A DNA stretch of 64,000 nucleotides, from NCBI RefSeq assembly GCF_002582035.1, contig NZ_NUQE01000036.1, positions 137,012 through 201,011 of the forward strand, read 5' to 3'. How positions within the stretch are numbered: the first letter of the stretch is position 1; each line of letters opens with the position of its first letter. Below, piece after piece: positions 45,257 to 54,734 of the stretch. The translations under genes were made by a program, and so were the position numbers. The notes below the pieces were generated by a model, which had not been told where the DNA came from, made no database searches, and was given only the letters and a program-made list of their open reading frames with translations. Origin of the DNA: Bacillus pseudomycoides. GTDB lineage: Bacteria > Bacillota > Bacilli > Bacillales > Bacillaceae_G.

Positions 45257-45350
45257 TTAATATTTGTCATCAAAAACAGGGTATAAAACATTGTTAATCA
45301 AATAAGCTATCTCAAATTTAAGGAATACGTACCAAATATTTATGGGCTCT

Positions 45351-46790
45351 TTAGCTTGATTTCTTTAAATCCCCCGGTGGGTCGTTATCTTTCTTCCACT
45401 CTGGTTTTTTAAATTTGTTGATGATAAGTGCTATACCAATCATTACTACTGTAGCGGCCACTTGATAAATAACATATCCAGTATATTGACTTGGCTTTAA
45501 AATAGATGGCGGAACCAAACTTACAAAAATTGTAAAAATAATACTTAACATTGCCAAAATGGAGACCGTCCACATTAATCCATTCCCTTTACTTCCCAAT
45601 CTGAATGGTCTATCAAGGTCTGGCATCTTATAGCGCAAACGAACGGCTGAAATAGCGATTAAAAGATAAACAATACAATACAAAATCGTTGTTGTAATTG
45701 TTATAATTAAGAAGGCACTGTTAACATCTGGAACTACTATATATAAGATCGATACTAACGAAATGACAATTGCTTGAATCATTACAAATGTGATTGGAAT
45801 CCCTTTATCTGTTCTCTTTTGGAAGAACTTCGGTAAATTCCCTTCCTCTGCCACTTTAATCATCGATTTACTTGGTCCAAGTACCCATGCACTTAGCTGT
45901 ACTAAAACACCAATTAAAATCATTAAAGAAATGATGTTAACAACGATAGATGGAATCCCTAAGTCTTTGCAGAAAATCATATATGGCTGTGTAATATTGG
46001 CAAGCTCCAATTTACCTTTTGGTACCGCATTTGCAACTGTTAACCCAGCAATGATATTAAAAATTGCTAATAAAATAACAGAAGTGATAACAGCAATTGG
46101 ATAGTTACGTTTTGGATTGTCAATATTATTCGCATGTACAGACGAAATTTCTACTCCTGCAAAAATAAAGATAATTCCTGATAAATATGTTAAACTTCCT
46201 AAGTCCTTAAAATTAGGAACAAGATCACTTGGCTTAAAACCCCCTAAATAACTATCAGCTTGAATCCCGTTTTTAATCATATAAATGACACCTAAAATAA
46301 CAAGAATGACAAACGGAATGTACACACCAATAACAGCGCCCCAATTCCCCGCAACTTTTACCATATCAAACTTAAGGTTTAATAAAGTCACACCCCAGTA
46401 CGAAATTAAGATTACGGCAAAAATAAAGTAGTTGTTTGTAGATAAAGTTGGTTTATTTATAACGTAACCAAATAGAATACCAACAGTTGATGCAACCATT
46501 ACCATCCCGAAAAACATTTGAACCCATAATAACCATGAGGTAACAAATCCCCATTTCTCACTTAAACCATTTTTCACCCAAACTTGAGGACCGCCTTCCT
46601 CAGGGTAAGCCGTTGAAAGCTCAGCTGACATTAACGCAATCGGTAAAGCAAATGCAAATGCAGCGATCACCATATAGAAGATTTGGGTCCAACCAGTAAT
46701 TGCAAGAGTCGGCACACTTCGTACCGTTCCAAAAAAAGCCATTGTTATCCCAATTAACCCAAAAAGTGTTAATTTATGTGTATTAGCCAT
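45351..46790 (-). CDS. APC-superfamily amino acid antiporter, tyrosine/tyramine (TyrP) type
   Basis: 479 residues, about 12 membrane helices, glutamate:GABA-antiporter-like branch (LFGLIGITMAFFGTVRSVP, AYPEEGGPQVWVKNGLSEKWGF). By position upstream of tdc it is the likely exchanger that brings in tyrosine and expels tyramine, generating proton motive force. AGAAGGAAA precedes ATG 46790; the frame extends seven codons further. The symbol is withheld because substrate specificity is inferred from neighbours only. Confidence 0.85.
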   Translation of the reverse strand: MANTHKLTLFGLIGITMAFFGTVRSVPTLAITGWTQIFYMVIAAFAFALPIALMSAELSTAYPEEGGPQVWVKNGLSEKWGFVTSWLLWVQMFFGMVMVASTVGILFGYVINKPTLSTNNYFIFAVILISYWGVTLLNLKFDMVKVAGNWGAVIGVYIPFVILVILGVIYMIKNGIQADSYLGGFKPSDLVPNFKDLGSLTYLSGIIFIFAGVEISSVHANNIDNPKRNYPIAVITSVILLAIFNIIAGLTVANAVPKGKLELANITQPYMIFCKDLGIPSIVVNIISLMILIGVLVQLSAWVLGPSKSMIKVAEEGNLPKFFQKRTDKGIPITFVMIQAIVISLVSILYIVVPDVNSAFLIITITTTILYCIVYLLIAISAVRLRYKMPDLDRPFRLGSKGNGLMWTVSILAMLSIIFTIFVSLVPPSILKPSQYTGYVIYQVAATVVMIGIALIINKFKKPEWKKDNDPPGDLKKSS

Positions 46791-47250
46791 GAAAATTTCC
46801 TTCTTTCCCATATTTAATGTAATAAGCTATAAAAAACATAGGATGCATCCCTTTTAAATTAGCCATATCACTTAATAATTATGTAGGGTAAGGATTTGGT
46901 GAATTTTAGCACAAAAAAATGCTCAAGAATTTTCCTAGAATTAAAATATGGAAATGTAAAAACTACTTCACCATTTTTTAAAGTTAAAACAACACCGTTG
47001 TAGAAGGATAAAAAAAGTTTATTTTTAAAGATCTTCCTTATTTCAGAAAAAAATTATTATATAGCTACACTCAAACATCCATTAAAGAAATAATTTTGAA
47101 AAATTTGGCTGCTCATTCTTCAAATCATTAACATCTCTCGTAATCATCATTGTTATCAATAGACATTAAAAAAGATGGCCTCGGTACTATAACCGAGGCC
47201 ATCTCTTAAGTGTTTAAATATTAAAAGACTTTTACTAAACTGTCTGTTTT
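46791..47250. other. Non-coding stretch upstream of the permease
   Basis: About 460 bp, AT-rich, no convincing gene. It holds a 10-bp palindrome GGATGCATCC (46841-46850) near the permease start, probable promoters, and a strong hairpin at 47172-47205 listed separately. Confidence 0.5.
47172..47205 (-). terminator. Strong terminator without an obvious gene
   Basis: GATGGCCTCGG/CCGAGGCCATC stem with TTTTTT on the minus strand. The Bax-inhibitor gene already has its own terminator 45 bp upstream, so this one may close a lost gene or insulate the island. Confidence 0.85.
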
Positions 47251-47304
47251 AAAAAGAAATCCTGCATGATACAAACATGCAGGATTTCACCATTTTAATC
47301 ATTT
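47251..47304. repeat. Direct repeat, right boundary of the tyramine island (terminator copy 2, native)
   Basis: Native terminator of the Bax-inhibitor gene: GAAATCCTGCATG/CATGCAGGATTTC stem, starting six bases after its stop codon. Its partner is at 41208-41261. Confidence 0.9.
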
Positions 47305-48026
47305 TTTACAAAATAAGAAACGAAGCGTAAAATTTCTAGGTATAACCAAACTAATGTCATCATTAATCCTAATGCGCCGTACCACTCCATATACTTTGGA
47401 GCACCACCGCGCGCACCGCCTTCAATGAAATCAAAGTCTAACATTAAGTTTAGCGCTGCAACGACAATCACAACTGCACTAACGATCATGCCAATTGTTC
47501 CACCTTGATGTAAAAACGGTACTGTTGCGCCAAATAATTGTAGAATTAAAACGATTAAATACATAATCACAATCCCAAGCGTTGCTGCCATAACACCTGT
47601 ACGGAACTTATCCGTTACTTTCACAACACGCGTTGCATATAACACTAACATTGCTAGTAAAATAGAAATGGTTAATAACACTGCGTGTAAAATAATATAA
47701 TCACCAAAACGTATTGTATACATAGCAGAAATGCTTCCTAATACAATCCCTTCCACAGCTGCATAAATCGGCGCTGTAATTGGTGAAATACGTGGTACGA
47801 ATGCCGAAGCAAGCGCTACAATTGCCGCTATAATTAAAGCACCAAATAATACTGGTGGTTGCATCTTATTTTCTATCATCTGCGTGTATGCGTACACAGA
47901 CGTTCCTAATAACAATATGAGCATAATAAACGTTTTACCTACTGTACCACCGATTGTCATCGCTGAAGTACTTACGCCCTCTTTCCGAAACGCCTCTTTC
48001 TTTAACATTGGATTAGATGTTCGCAT
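47295..48026 (-). CDS. Bax inhibitor-1 / YccA family membrane protein
   Basis: 243 residues, seven hydrophobic helices, with the family's aspartate-containing C-terminal helices (NLMLDFDFIEGGARGGAPKYMEWYGALGLMMTLVWLYLEILR). Bacterial members modulate calcium leak or interact with FtsH; function in Bacillus is unsettled. The start lies behind TAGGAGGGAAATA. Its 3' end and terminator are duplicated 6 kb away. Confidence 0.88.
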   Translation of the reverse strand: MRTSNPMLKKEAFRKEGVSTSAMTIGGTVGKTFIMLILLLGTSVYAYTQMIENKMQPPVLFGALIIAAIVALASAFVPRISPITAPIYAAVEGIVLGSISAMYTIRFGDYIILHAVLLTISILLAMLVLYATRVVKVTDKFRTGVMAATLGIVIMYLIVLILQLFGATVPFLHQGGTIGMIVSAVVIVVAALNLMLDFDFIEGGARGGAPKYMEWYGALGLMMTLVWLYLEILRFVSYFVKND

Positions 48027-48101
48027 TATTTCCCTCCTAAAATATCTTCTACTAATAGTGTAAATATTTTCTCTTTATTTTTCAACATATGCAGCTTGTT
48101 T

Positions 48102-49994
48102 TTATTTTAGCCCTTCTACAATGTCAGATAGTTCACTCCAGCGCTCCATTGTTTGTTCTAATTCTTCTTCTATTTGTTGCTGCTCTTCAGAAAGCTGCTG
48201 TGCTTTCGTATAATCAGCACCAACTTTCTCTAATTCTTCTGCAATACTTTCAATTTTCGCTTCTAGCTCTGCAATCTTATCTTCAATCGTTTCCCATTCT
48301 CGCTGTTCATTATAGGAAAGTTTACGTTTCCTTTGTTGTTTTGGAGCCTCTTCTACTTTCTTCTCTTTCTGTACTTCTGCTTTTAACAGTGCTCCTTGTT
48401 CTTTTTTCTCTTCTAAATAATCGCTATAACTACCAAAGAAGACGCGAACGTGACCGTTACCTTCAAAAACAAAAAGTTCTTCTACGATTTTATCAAGGAA
48501 GTATCGATCATGCGATACAGTAATCACAACGCCAGGAAACTCTTCTAAATAATCTTCAAGCACTGTTAATGTTTGCGTATCTAAATCGTTTGTCGGCTCA
48601 TCTAGAAGCAGAACGTTCGGCTCTCCCATTAAAATGCGCAGTAAATACAGTCTTCTTCTTTCACCGCCTGACAATTTATTAAGCGGTGTACCATGTGTAT
48701 GCGGCTCAAACAAGAAGCGCTCTAGCATTTGCGAAGCACTAATTGTTTTTCCATCCGTCGTATGAATGACTTCAGCTGCTTCTTTAATATACTCAATCAT
48801 ACGCTGATTTAAGTTCATATCTTCATTTTCTTGCGTATAGTATGCGATTTTTACCGTTTGCCCAACTTCAATCTCACCGCTGTCTGGTTTAATTTTACCA
48901 GCTAGCATGTTTAATAGAGAAGATTTACCGCTGCCGTTTGCACCGATAATACCGATACGATCGCCTGGTTTCACAATATATTGGAAATTATGAAGGACCG
49001 TTTTATCTCCAAATGTTTTTGTCACATCTTTTAATTCGAGTACTTTCTTTCCTAAACGGCTACCACCAAGTGCAATATCAACATTTTGTTTTGCTGTTGG
49101 TCCTTCCTTCTTTTGCAGCTCTTCAAAACGCTGAATACGTGCTTTTTGCTTCGTAGAACGAGCTTTTGCACCGCGGCGAATCCATGCAAGTTCACGACGA
49201 TATATGTTTTGACGCTTTGCTTCTTGGGCAATTTCTTGTTCTTCTCGAAGTGCTTTTGCTTCTAAAAAGGCACCGTAGTTTCCTTCATAGCTATATAACT
49301 TACCATTGTCTAATTCAAAAATACGGTTCGTTACACGATCTAAGAAATAACGATCATGCGTAACAAGTAAAACAGAACCTGTATAACGCGATAAATATTC
49401 TTCTAGCCATTCTACTGTTTCATGATCGAGATGGTTCGTCGGCTCATCCAAAATTAATAAATCTGGCGTTTGAATAAAACATTGCGCCATTGCAACACGT
49501 TTTTTCTGTCCACCTGATAAATTTCCTACAGCCACAGAAAAATCAGTAATACCAAGCTTTGTTAACAACGATTTTGCATTTGCATTTGCTTCCCAAGCAT
49601 TCATTGCATCCATACGCTGCTGCACTGCAAATAATGCTTCCTGCGCTTTTTCATTTGTTGGATTTTTTTCTAAGTTCAATAATGTTTGCTCATACTCACG
49701 AAGAAGTCGAATTAACGGTGTATCGCCATGGAACACTTGCTCAAGTACAGTTAAATTTTCTTTAAAATCCGGTTGCTGTGATAAATAACTAATCGTATAA
49801 CCGCGCGTATGTGTCATTTCTCCTGTATCCGGAATTTCTTCACCTGCAATAATCTTTAATAATGTTGATTTACCAGTTCCATTTACACCGATAATACCAG
49901 CACGCTGCCCCTCAGCAATACTAAAAGATAGACCATTAAATAACGGTTTATCTCCATATGATTTAGATACATTTTCGACTGTTAACATTCTCAT
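48102..49994 (-). CDS. ABC-F ATPase, YfmR/Uup type
   Basis: 630 residues: two nucleotide-binding domains (Walker A GVNGTGKST about 38-46 and GANGSGKSS; signatures LSGGQKKR and LSGGERRR; Walker B LLILDEPTNHLD and VLLLDEPTNDLD), an interdomain P-site tRNA interaction linker, and a C-terminal coiled coil (from about 560) as in Uup/YfmR. It acts on ribosomes to relieve stalls and is not a transporter. Its start ATG at 49994 overlaps the stop of the HD gene (ATGA), so translation is coupled. A vmlR-type resistance role is less likely given the C-terminal coil. Confidence 0.88.
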   Translation of the reverse strand: MRMLTVENVSKSYGDKPLFNGLSFSIAEGQRAGIIGVNGTGKSTLLKIIAGEEIPDTGEMTHTRGYTISYLSQQPDFKENLTVLEQVFHGDTPLIRLLREYEQTLLNLEKNPTNEKAQEALFAVQQRMDAMNAWEANANAKSLLTKLGITDFSVAVGNLSGGQKKRVAMAQCFIQTPDLLILDEPTNHLDHETVEWLEEYLSRYTGSVLLVTHDRYFLDRVTNRIFELDNGKLYSYEGNYGAFLEAKALREEQEIAQEAKRQNIYRRELAWIRRGAKARSTKQKARIQRFEELQKKEGPTAKQNVDIALGGSRLGKKVLELKDVTKTFGDKTVLHNFQYIVKPGDRIGIIGANGSGKSSLLNMLAGKIKPDSGEIEVGQTVKIAYYTQENEDMNLNQRMIEYIKEAAEVIHTTDGKTISASQMLERFLFEPHTHGTPLNKLSGGERRRLYLLRILMGEPNVLLLDEPTNDLDTQTLTVLEDYLEEFPGVVITVSHDRYFLDKIVEELFVFEGNGHVRVFFGSYSDYLEEKKEQGALLKAEVQKEKKVEEAPKQQRKRKLSYNEQREWETIEDKIAELEAKIESIAEELEKVGADYTKAQQLSEEQQQIEEELEQTMERWSELSDIVEGLK

Positions 49995-50638
49995 ATTTGT
50001 GCATTCCACTCTTTCATAAATTGATTAATAAATTGTTCCATATAGCAGTGACGCTCTTCTGCTACTTCTTTCGCTGCATTTGTATTCATTAAATCTTTTA
50101 ACTTTAGCAGTTTTTCATAAAAATGATTTAACGATGGCTCATTACTTTTTCTATACTCTTCTTTCGTCATCGTCTCACGCGGCGGAATGTTTGGATCATA
50201 CATTAACCGTCCCTTTGCCCCTCCATAAGCAAATGTCCGAGCAATCCCAATTGCTCCAATTGCATCAAGACGGTCTGCATCTTGAACAATCTTCCCTTCT
50301 AACGTCGCTACCGTTCCACCATGCCCGCCTTTATAAGACATATTGGCGATAATATGAACAATATGATCTATATCCTCTTGTATAATCTCTAATTGTTCAA
50401 GCCAATCTGTTACTTTTTTCATACCAGCTTCTTCACTTTCATTTAGCTTCTCATCTGCAACATCGTGAAGCAAAGCTGCCATTTCAATAACAAAGCGATG
50501 TCCGCCTTCCTTTTCAGATAATGCAATCGCTAACTTATGTACACGCTCAATATGGTACCAGTCGTGTCCGCTTGCATCTTTTTCTAATATGCCTTTTACA
50601 AATGTAATCGTTTTTTCAATTTGTTCTTGTTTTTTCAT
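49991..50638 (-). CDS. ypgQ: HD-domain phosphohydrolase (YpgQ-like)
   Basis: 215 residues. Metal-binding HD motif set: His in HDWYHIERVHKLA, H-D pair in AALLHDVADEKL, then HIIANMSYKGG and the Asp of QDADRLDAIGAIGIAR. Probably a nucleotide phosphohydrolase or pyrophosphatase. The longer frame reaches 50677, but GGGTGAAG precedes ATG 50638. Promoter-proximal to the ABC-F gene. Confidence 0.88.
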   Translation of the reverse strand: MKKQEQIEKTITFVKGILEKDASGHDWYHIERVHKLAIALSEKEGGHRFVIEMAALLHDVADEKLNESEEAGMKKVTDWLEQLEIIQEDIDHIVHIIANMSYKGGHGGTVATLEGKIVQDADRLDAIGAIGIARTFAYGGAKGRLMYDPNIPPRETMTKEEYRKSNEPSLNHFYEKLLKLKDLMNTNAAKEVAEERHCYMEQFINQFMKEWNAQI

Positions 50639-50747
50639 AATATCTTCACCCAATTTATAATTGTAACATGCCCTCATTTTTTCATCACATATTTTCTTGT
50701 CCGCCCATACTATATATTGTACTTAGTATCATGAAGGAGGAAAAAAA

Positions 50748-51107
50748 ATGTTTTATAACTCGCAACAGCCCTATCCACAGCAACCATACTATCAACCATA
50801 CTATGAACAACAACCACACCAACCGTATCACTATGATCCACGTGTCCCTCAATCCGACCCTACAATGCCAGCAGAACCAACGCAACAACAAATCCAACAA
50901 TATGCTTTACAATATCACCACTTAAAACAACCTGTATTAAACCTCGTAAAACCGTGGGTAGACTACGGTGTAAAGGAAGCACAACATACTTCTGTACCAC
51001 ATGCCATGACTGAAGTTGCTGCCATCACGTACTTAATTGGCCGCGGTATAAACCCGACAATTGCTCATTATATCGTTGAATCTTGGGAGAAGAATGAACA
51101 GTTTTAA
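50748..51107 (+). CDS. Small Gln/Tyr/Pro-rich protein of unknown function
   Basis: 119 residues. The N-terminal 45 are low complexity, rich in Tyr, Gln and Pro (YPQQPYYQPYYEQQPHQPY), like Bacillus spore coat and YppG-like proteins. The C-terminal 70 (LKQPVLNLVKPWVDYGVKEAQHTSVPHAMTEVAAITYLIGRG) form a compact helical region. AAGGAGGA precedes the ATG. A CATACTATA element just upstream resembles a sigma-E/sigma-K -10, weak support for sporulation expression. Confidence 0.75.
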   Translation: MFYNSQQPYPQQPYYQPYYEQQPHQPYHYDPRVPQSDPTMPAEPTQQQIQQYALQYHHLKQPVLNLVKPWVDYGVKEAQHTSVPHAMTEVAAITYLIGRGINPTIAHYIVESWEKNEQF

Positions 51108-51139
51108 AATTGTCCGTTTAATAAAACATACAAACAATG

Positions 51140-51191
51140 AAAGTGCCAAAAAACCTTATTAACCTTATTATAGAGGGATTTTGGTGCTTTT
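51140..51191 (+). terminator. Terminator of the Gln/Tyr-rich protein gene
   Basis: AAAGTGCCAAAA/TTTTGGTGCTTT outer stem with a long inner loop and a T-rich tail. Confidence 0.75.
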
Positions 51192-51224
51192 TTATTTTTC
51201 TTTAAAATATAATTCAGGTATAGT

Positions 51225-51259
51225 AAAAACCCGATGCCTTTCTCAGGCATCGGGTTTTT
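51225..51259. terminator. Terminator of ltaS
   Basis: AAAAACCCGATGCCT/AGGCATCGGGTTTTT perfect 15-bp stem, just before the ltaS stop at 51262. Confidence 0.93.
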
Positions 51260-51261
51260 CG

Positions 51262-53193
51262 TTATTCTTTCTTCTTATCATCATCTTTAATTGCTGTTTT
51301 GATTGTTCCTGATTTCACTTTAGTCGCCGCATCTGAGAAACGTAACAAGTCACCTTGAATAATACTATCGGACATTTTCAATTCTGTCTGTGCCCGATTA
51401 ATAAGTGCCTTTGCCTCTTGTTCTGGTACTTGAGCGACCTGACCAGTTAGACGATCGTAGAATGTGTTATTGTAATAAATATATTTGTCTGTAATAAAGC
51501 TTCCATCACGTTCTACAACGAACGGTTCTCGATCTGGTGAAAATAAATCATGACCAAACTCAATATCATTAGAAGTATCAACTCCTAATAAGTGAAGAAT
51601 CGTCGGTTTCACGTCTACTTCACCAGCAGGAGCAGTCATTGTTTTTCCTTCTGTTTGACCTGGAACATGAACAAATAATGGTGTACGTTGTAACTGCATG
51701 TGATCGTATGGAGTAATTTCATCTTTCCCTAAATATTGTGCCATCGCTTTATTATGGTTGTCTGAAATACCATAGTGATCACCGTAGAAAACGATAACTG
51801 AGTTGTCATATATTCCTGTGTCTTTTAAACGTTGAATAAATTCTTTTAAAGCTTCATCTTCATAGCGCGCTGTAACAAAATAGTTATCTAATGTTTCGTC
51901 GCCTGAATTAAATGGTTCAATCATTTTTATACTGTCATCATACGTAAATGGAAAATGGTTCGTTAATGTAAGAAAACGAGCATAGAACGGCTGATCAATC
52001 TTTTGTAACTTATCCACTGATTGATCAAAGAATTCTTTATCCTTCAATCCCCATCCTATTTTATTCTCTGGTGTAACGTTATAATCCAATTCATTATAGA
52101 AACGATCATATCCTAAGGATGGATACATCACATTACGATTCCAGAACGAAGCATTATTCGCATGGAATACAGCTGTATAATAGCCTTGTTCATGTAAAAT
52201 TTCTGGAGTTGCCATATACTCATTACTAGCATTCGTAAAGAATACTGAACCACGATCTAACGGATATAATGAGTTATCAATCATAAACTCTGCATCCGAT
52301 GTTTTCCCTTGTCCTGTCTGATGATAAAAGTTTTCGAAATAATAACTTTCTTTTTTAAATTGATTTAAGAAAGGTGTAACTTCTTGCCCATTTACTTTAG
52401 AATCAATTAAAAAGGACTGCGTTGATTCTAAAGAAACAACAATAACGTTCTTTCCTTTTGCCATACCATACATATTTGGATCAGGTTTTGTTTCCACTGT
52501 TTTCATATAATTCTCTGCTTCTTGAATTTTACTTCCATCAGCAAATACTTTTTGTGTGCTTGTCTTTACTTGCAATGCAAAATCATACACTTGATGGAAA
52601 TATATCCCAAGGTTTTTCACAATCATAACGCGGTCAAATGAACGAGTTAATAATTCAGGACGTTCTTTTTCTGCTAAACCAAGGTTTACCATAAAAATAG
52701 CAATACTGATTAAAAAGTATAGTGACTTCATAGAGCCAGAAATACGCTCTGTTTTTGCAAATTTAGGTTTCTTTTTAGCAAGGTAAAATAAAAAGATAAT
52801 ATCTGCAAACATTAATAAAAACTTAATGTCTAACAAAGCTTTTATACTAGATCCTAATCCGTCCATATTCGACGTTTGCATTAACACTGGAAGTGTAACA
52901 AAATCATTATAAAAACCATAAAACATTACATTACCAATGAGGATAATGGTCATAATAATGTTAATAGTGATAGCTATATAATTCCTTTTTGGTCCCTTCG
53001 CAAATAATGAAAGCCCAATTAACACTAAAGAAGATGCTAACGGACTAATAAATAGAATGAATTCCTGCATAGGAGATTCTATCTTCAAATCAAAACTAAA
53101 TCGCGTAACAATATATGTTTTTAACCATATCAAAATAGCGGCTAATAAGACAAAACGCATATTTTGAAATTGTTTTTTTAACGCTTCCTTCAT
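51262..53193 (-). CDS. ltaS: Lipoteichoic acid synthase family protein (LtaS)
   Basis: 643 residues. Five N-terminal membrane helices (about 15-175) and an extracellular sulfatase-fold domain (about 245-600) that polymerises glycerol phosphate from phosphatidylglycerol. Active-site pieces: Glu256 (SLESTQSF), nucleophile Thr298 (GQGKTSDAEF), and the late FYGDHYGI metal ligands. Bacillus has several paralogues (LtaS, YfnI, YqgS, YvgJ) and I cannot tell which this is. Monocistronic. AGGGAGAGAG precedes the ATG. Confidence 0.88.
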   Translation of the reverse strand: MKEALKKQFQNMRFVLLAAILIWLKTYIVTRFSFDLKIESPMQEFILFISPLASSLVLIGLSLFAKGPKRNYIAITINIIMTIILIGNVMFYGFYNDFVTLPVLMQTSNMDGLGSSIKALLDIKFLLMFADIIFLFYLAKKKPKFAKTERISGSMKSLYFLISIAIFMVNLGLAEKERPELLTRSFDRVMIVKNLGIYFHQVYDFALQVKTSTQKVFADGSKIQEAENYMKTVETKPDPNMYGMAKGKNVIVVSLESTQSFLIDSKVNGQEVTPFLNQFKKESYYFENFYHQTGQGKTSDAEFMIDNSLYPLDRGSVFFTNASNEYMATPEILHEQGYYTAVFHANNASFWNRNVMYPSLGYDRFYNELDYNVTPENKIGWGLKDKEFFDQSVDKLQKIDQPFYARFLTLTNHFPFTYDDSIKMIEPFNSGDETLDNYFVTARYEDEALKEFIQRLKDTGIYDNSVIVFYGDHYGISDNHNKAMAQYLGKDEITPYDHMQLQRTPLFVHVPGQTEGKTMTAPAGEVDVKPTILHLLGVDTSNDIEFGHDLFSPDREPFVVERDGSFITDKYIYYNNTFYDRLTGQVAQVPEQEAKALINRAQTELKMSDSIIQGDLLRFSDAATKVKSGTIKTAIKDDDKKKE

Positions 53194-53495
53194 CTCTCTC
53201 TCCCTTTCTGACTAAAACATTTGTTGAATGAACACACAGAATATCTCTTCATGTATTTATGGCTTTTTTCTCACCGAGACATTGTATCGAATACTTTTGT
53301 ATTTCGTGTGAACTTTTTCTTTTTTTTTTTATAAAATTAATATATATAATAGAAGCTCTCTATTATACCATAATTCCTTCATTTTTCCCTGCTAACTTTT
53401 AACATCCTTATGGAAAATCACTATGAACATGTAAAACGAATGGTTAATCATTTAGTTTATTCTTTGTTCCTTGTGCCTTCCATGTTTTTTGCATA
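53194..53495. other. Non-coding 302-bp stretch upstream of ltaS
   Basis: Contains a 14-base T-run (about 53319-53332) and the ltaS promoter region. No gene, hairpin terminator or named operator is convincing. Confidence 0.5.
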
Positions 53496-54023
53496 TCAGC
53501 TGTTTTTTGCTTCTATTTTTTCTTTTACTTTTTCAGCTTTATCTAAAGATTCTCCAATCTCTTCCTGTTTTTCTCTTACTTTATCAACACTATCTACTGC
53601 TTCAATTGCTTTATCAATACCTTGCTCCTCTACTTCCTTTCTCTTTTCATCTCTAGCTTCTTCTTTTTTCTCTATATCTTTTGCCTCCTGCAACATTTCT
53701 TCAGCATTTGACTTTACAGTTTTTTCAAGTGCAGCATCTTTTTTCATATATATTACTTGATTTGCATTTTCAATTGTTTGTTTATAATCCCCATCTTTTA
53801 ATGCAGAAGCACCCTGTTCCATCCATTTTGCAACTTTCATAAAAGTTTTTGTTTCAGCTGTAGACTTTTCTTGATTGGCTTTTTCAAACCACATCATTGC
53901 ATCACTATAATTCTTATCTTCTAATGCTTTCATACCCGCTTCAACATGTGCATCATAATTACTCGTACTGCAACCTGCTAACAGCATAAATAAACATCCT
54001 ATAGTAAAAATAAATTTTCTCAA
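53496..54023 (-). CDS. Small lipoprotein with TPR-like and coiled-coil segments
   Basis: 175 residues. Lipobox LAGC (lipid Cys18). Residues 25-100 look like two TPR helices (AGMKALEDKNYSDAMMWFEKANQ and GASALKDGDYKQTIENANQ); residues 105-175 are a highly charged coiled coil. Outer-membrane-leaflet anchored, function unknown. It has no operon partner; both neighbours are separated by long gaps or a terminator. Confidence 0.8.
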   Translation of the reverse strand: MRKFIFTIGCLFMLLAGCSTSNYDAHVEAGMKALEDKNYSDAMMWFEKANQEKSTAETKTFMKVAKWMEQGASALKDGDYKQTIENANQVIYMKKDAALEKTVKSNAEEMLQEAKDIEKKEEARDEKRKEVEEQGIDKAIEAVDSVDKVREKQEEIGESLDKAEKVKEKIEAKNS

Positions 54024-54128
54024 GTCATTTCCCCCTAGATCCTTATACTACTATATTATTTTCGAATGTTCTTATTATCAATAAAAACTCTTCTCTGTTA
54101 CCTATAATTTGAAAAGATAGCTAACAAA

Positions 54129-54159
54129 AAAAAGAGGCTCTTCTATATTAGCCTCTTTT
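54129..54159. terminator. Terminator of bsaA
   Basis: AAAAGAGGCT/AGCCTCTTTT stem with A- and T-runs, two bases before the bsaA stop. Confidence 0.88.
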
Positions 54160-54161
54160 CT

Positions 54162-54638
54162 CTATAGTTCCTTTTCAATTTCCTTTTCTAGCTGTTCTGG
54201 TTTCGTATTGGGTGCAAAACGCTTCACTACCTCGCCATCACGCCCCACTAAAAATTTCGTAAAATTCCATTTTACTGCTTTCATCCCTAATAGTCCTGGC
54301 GCTTGCTCCGTTAAATAGTGAAATAATGGATGCGTGTTATTCCCTTTTACATCTATTTTTGCGAACATTGGGAACGTCACACCATAATTTAGTTCACAAA
54401 AACTCGTAATTTCATCTTCTGTTCCGGGCTCTTGACCTCCAAATTGATTACATGGAAATCCGAGTATTTCAAAACCTTGCTCCTTATATTTTTCATACAA
54501 AGCTTGTAATCCTTTATATTGTGGTGTAAAACCACATTTACTGGCAACATTCACAATTAATACTACTTTTCCTTCATAATCACGTAATGACTTTTCTTCT
54601 CCTGTTATTACTTTTGCAGAAAAATCATAAATTTTCAT
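54162..54638 (-). CDS. bsaA: Glutathione/thioredoxin-type peroxidase (BsaA)
   Basis: 158 residues, glutathione peroxidase family. Reduces peroxides using a cysteine (not selenocysteine): Cys35 in [13 protein letters not shown], with conserved Gln in [12 protein letters not shown] and Trp-Asn in [10 protein letters not shown]. Firmicute members are likely thioredoxin-dependent. B. subtilis bsaA is likewise close to ypgQ and ypgR. Monocistronic. Confidence 0.92.
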   Translation of the reverse strand: MKIYDFSAKVITGEEKSLRDYEGKVVLIVNVASKCGFTPQYKGLQALYEKYKEQGFEILGFPCNQFGGQEPGTEDEITSFCELNYGVTFPMFAKIDVKGNNTHPLFHYLTEQAPGLLGMKAVKWNFTKFLVGRDGEVVKRFAPNTKPEQLEKEIEKEL

Positions 54639-54734
54639 GCCCTTTTCACTCCTATCATATAACTCTCACTTTCATCATAAGATGCTTTCTCTTTATTGTC
54701 TAATGTGAACGCTTTATTTTTGTTCAAAAAGTTG

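Noticed and set aside
46841-46850. GGATGCATCC palindrome as a named operator
   Set aside because: Ten bp of perfect symmetry only; no known regulator motif matches and one copy is not evidence.
48089-48523. Plus-strand 144-residue Leu-rich frame
   Set aside because: Antisense of the ABC-F coiled-coil region, whose Glu/Gln/Lys codons read as Leu/Phe on the other strand.
53410-53760. Plus-strand Ser/Phe-rich 116-residue frame
   Set aside because: Antisense of the lipoprotein coiled coil; no ribosome site.
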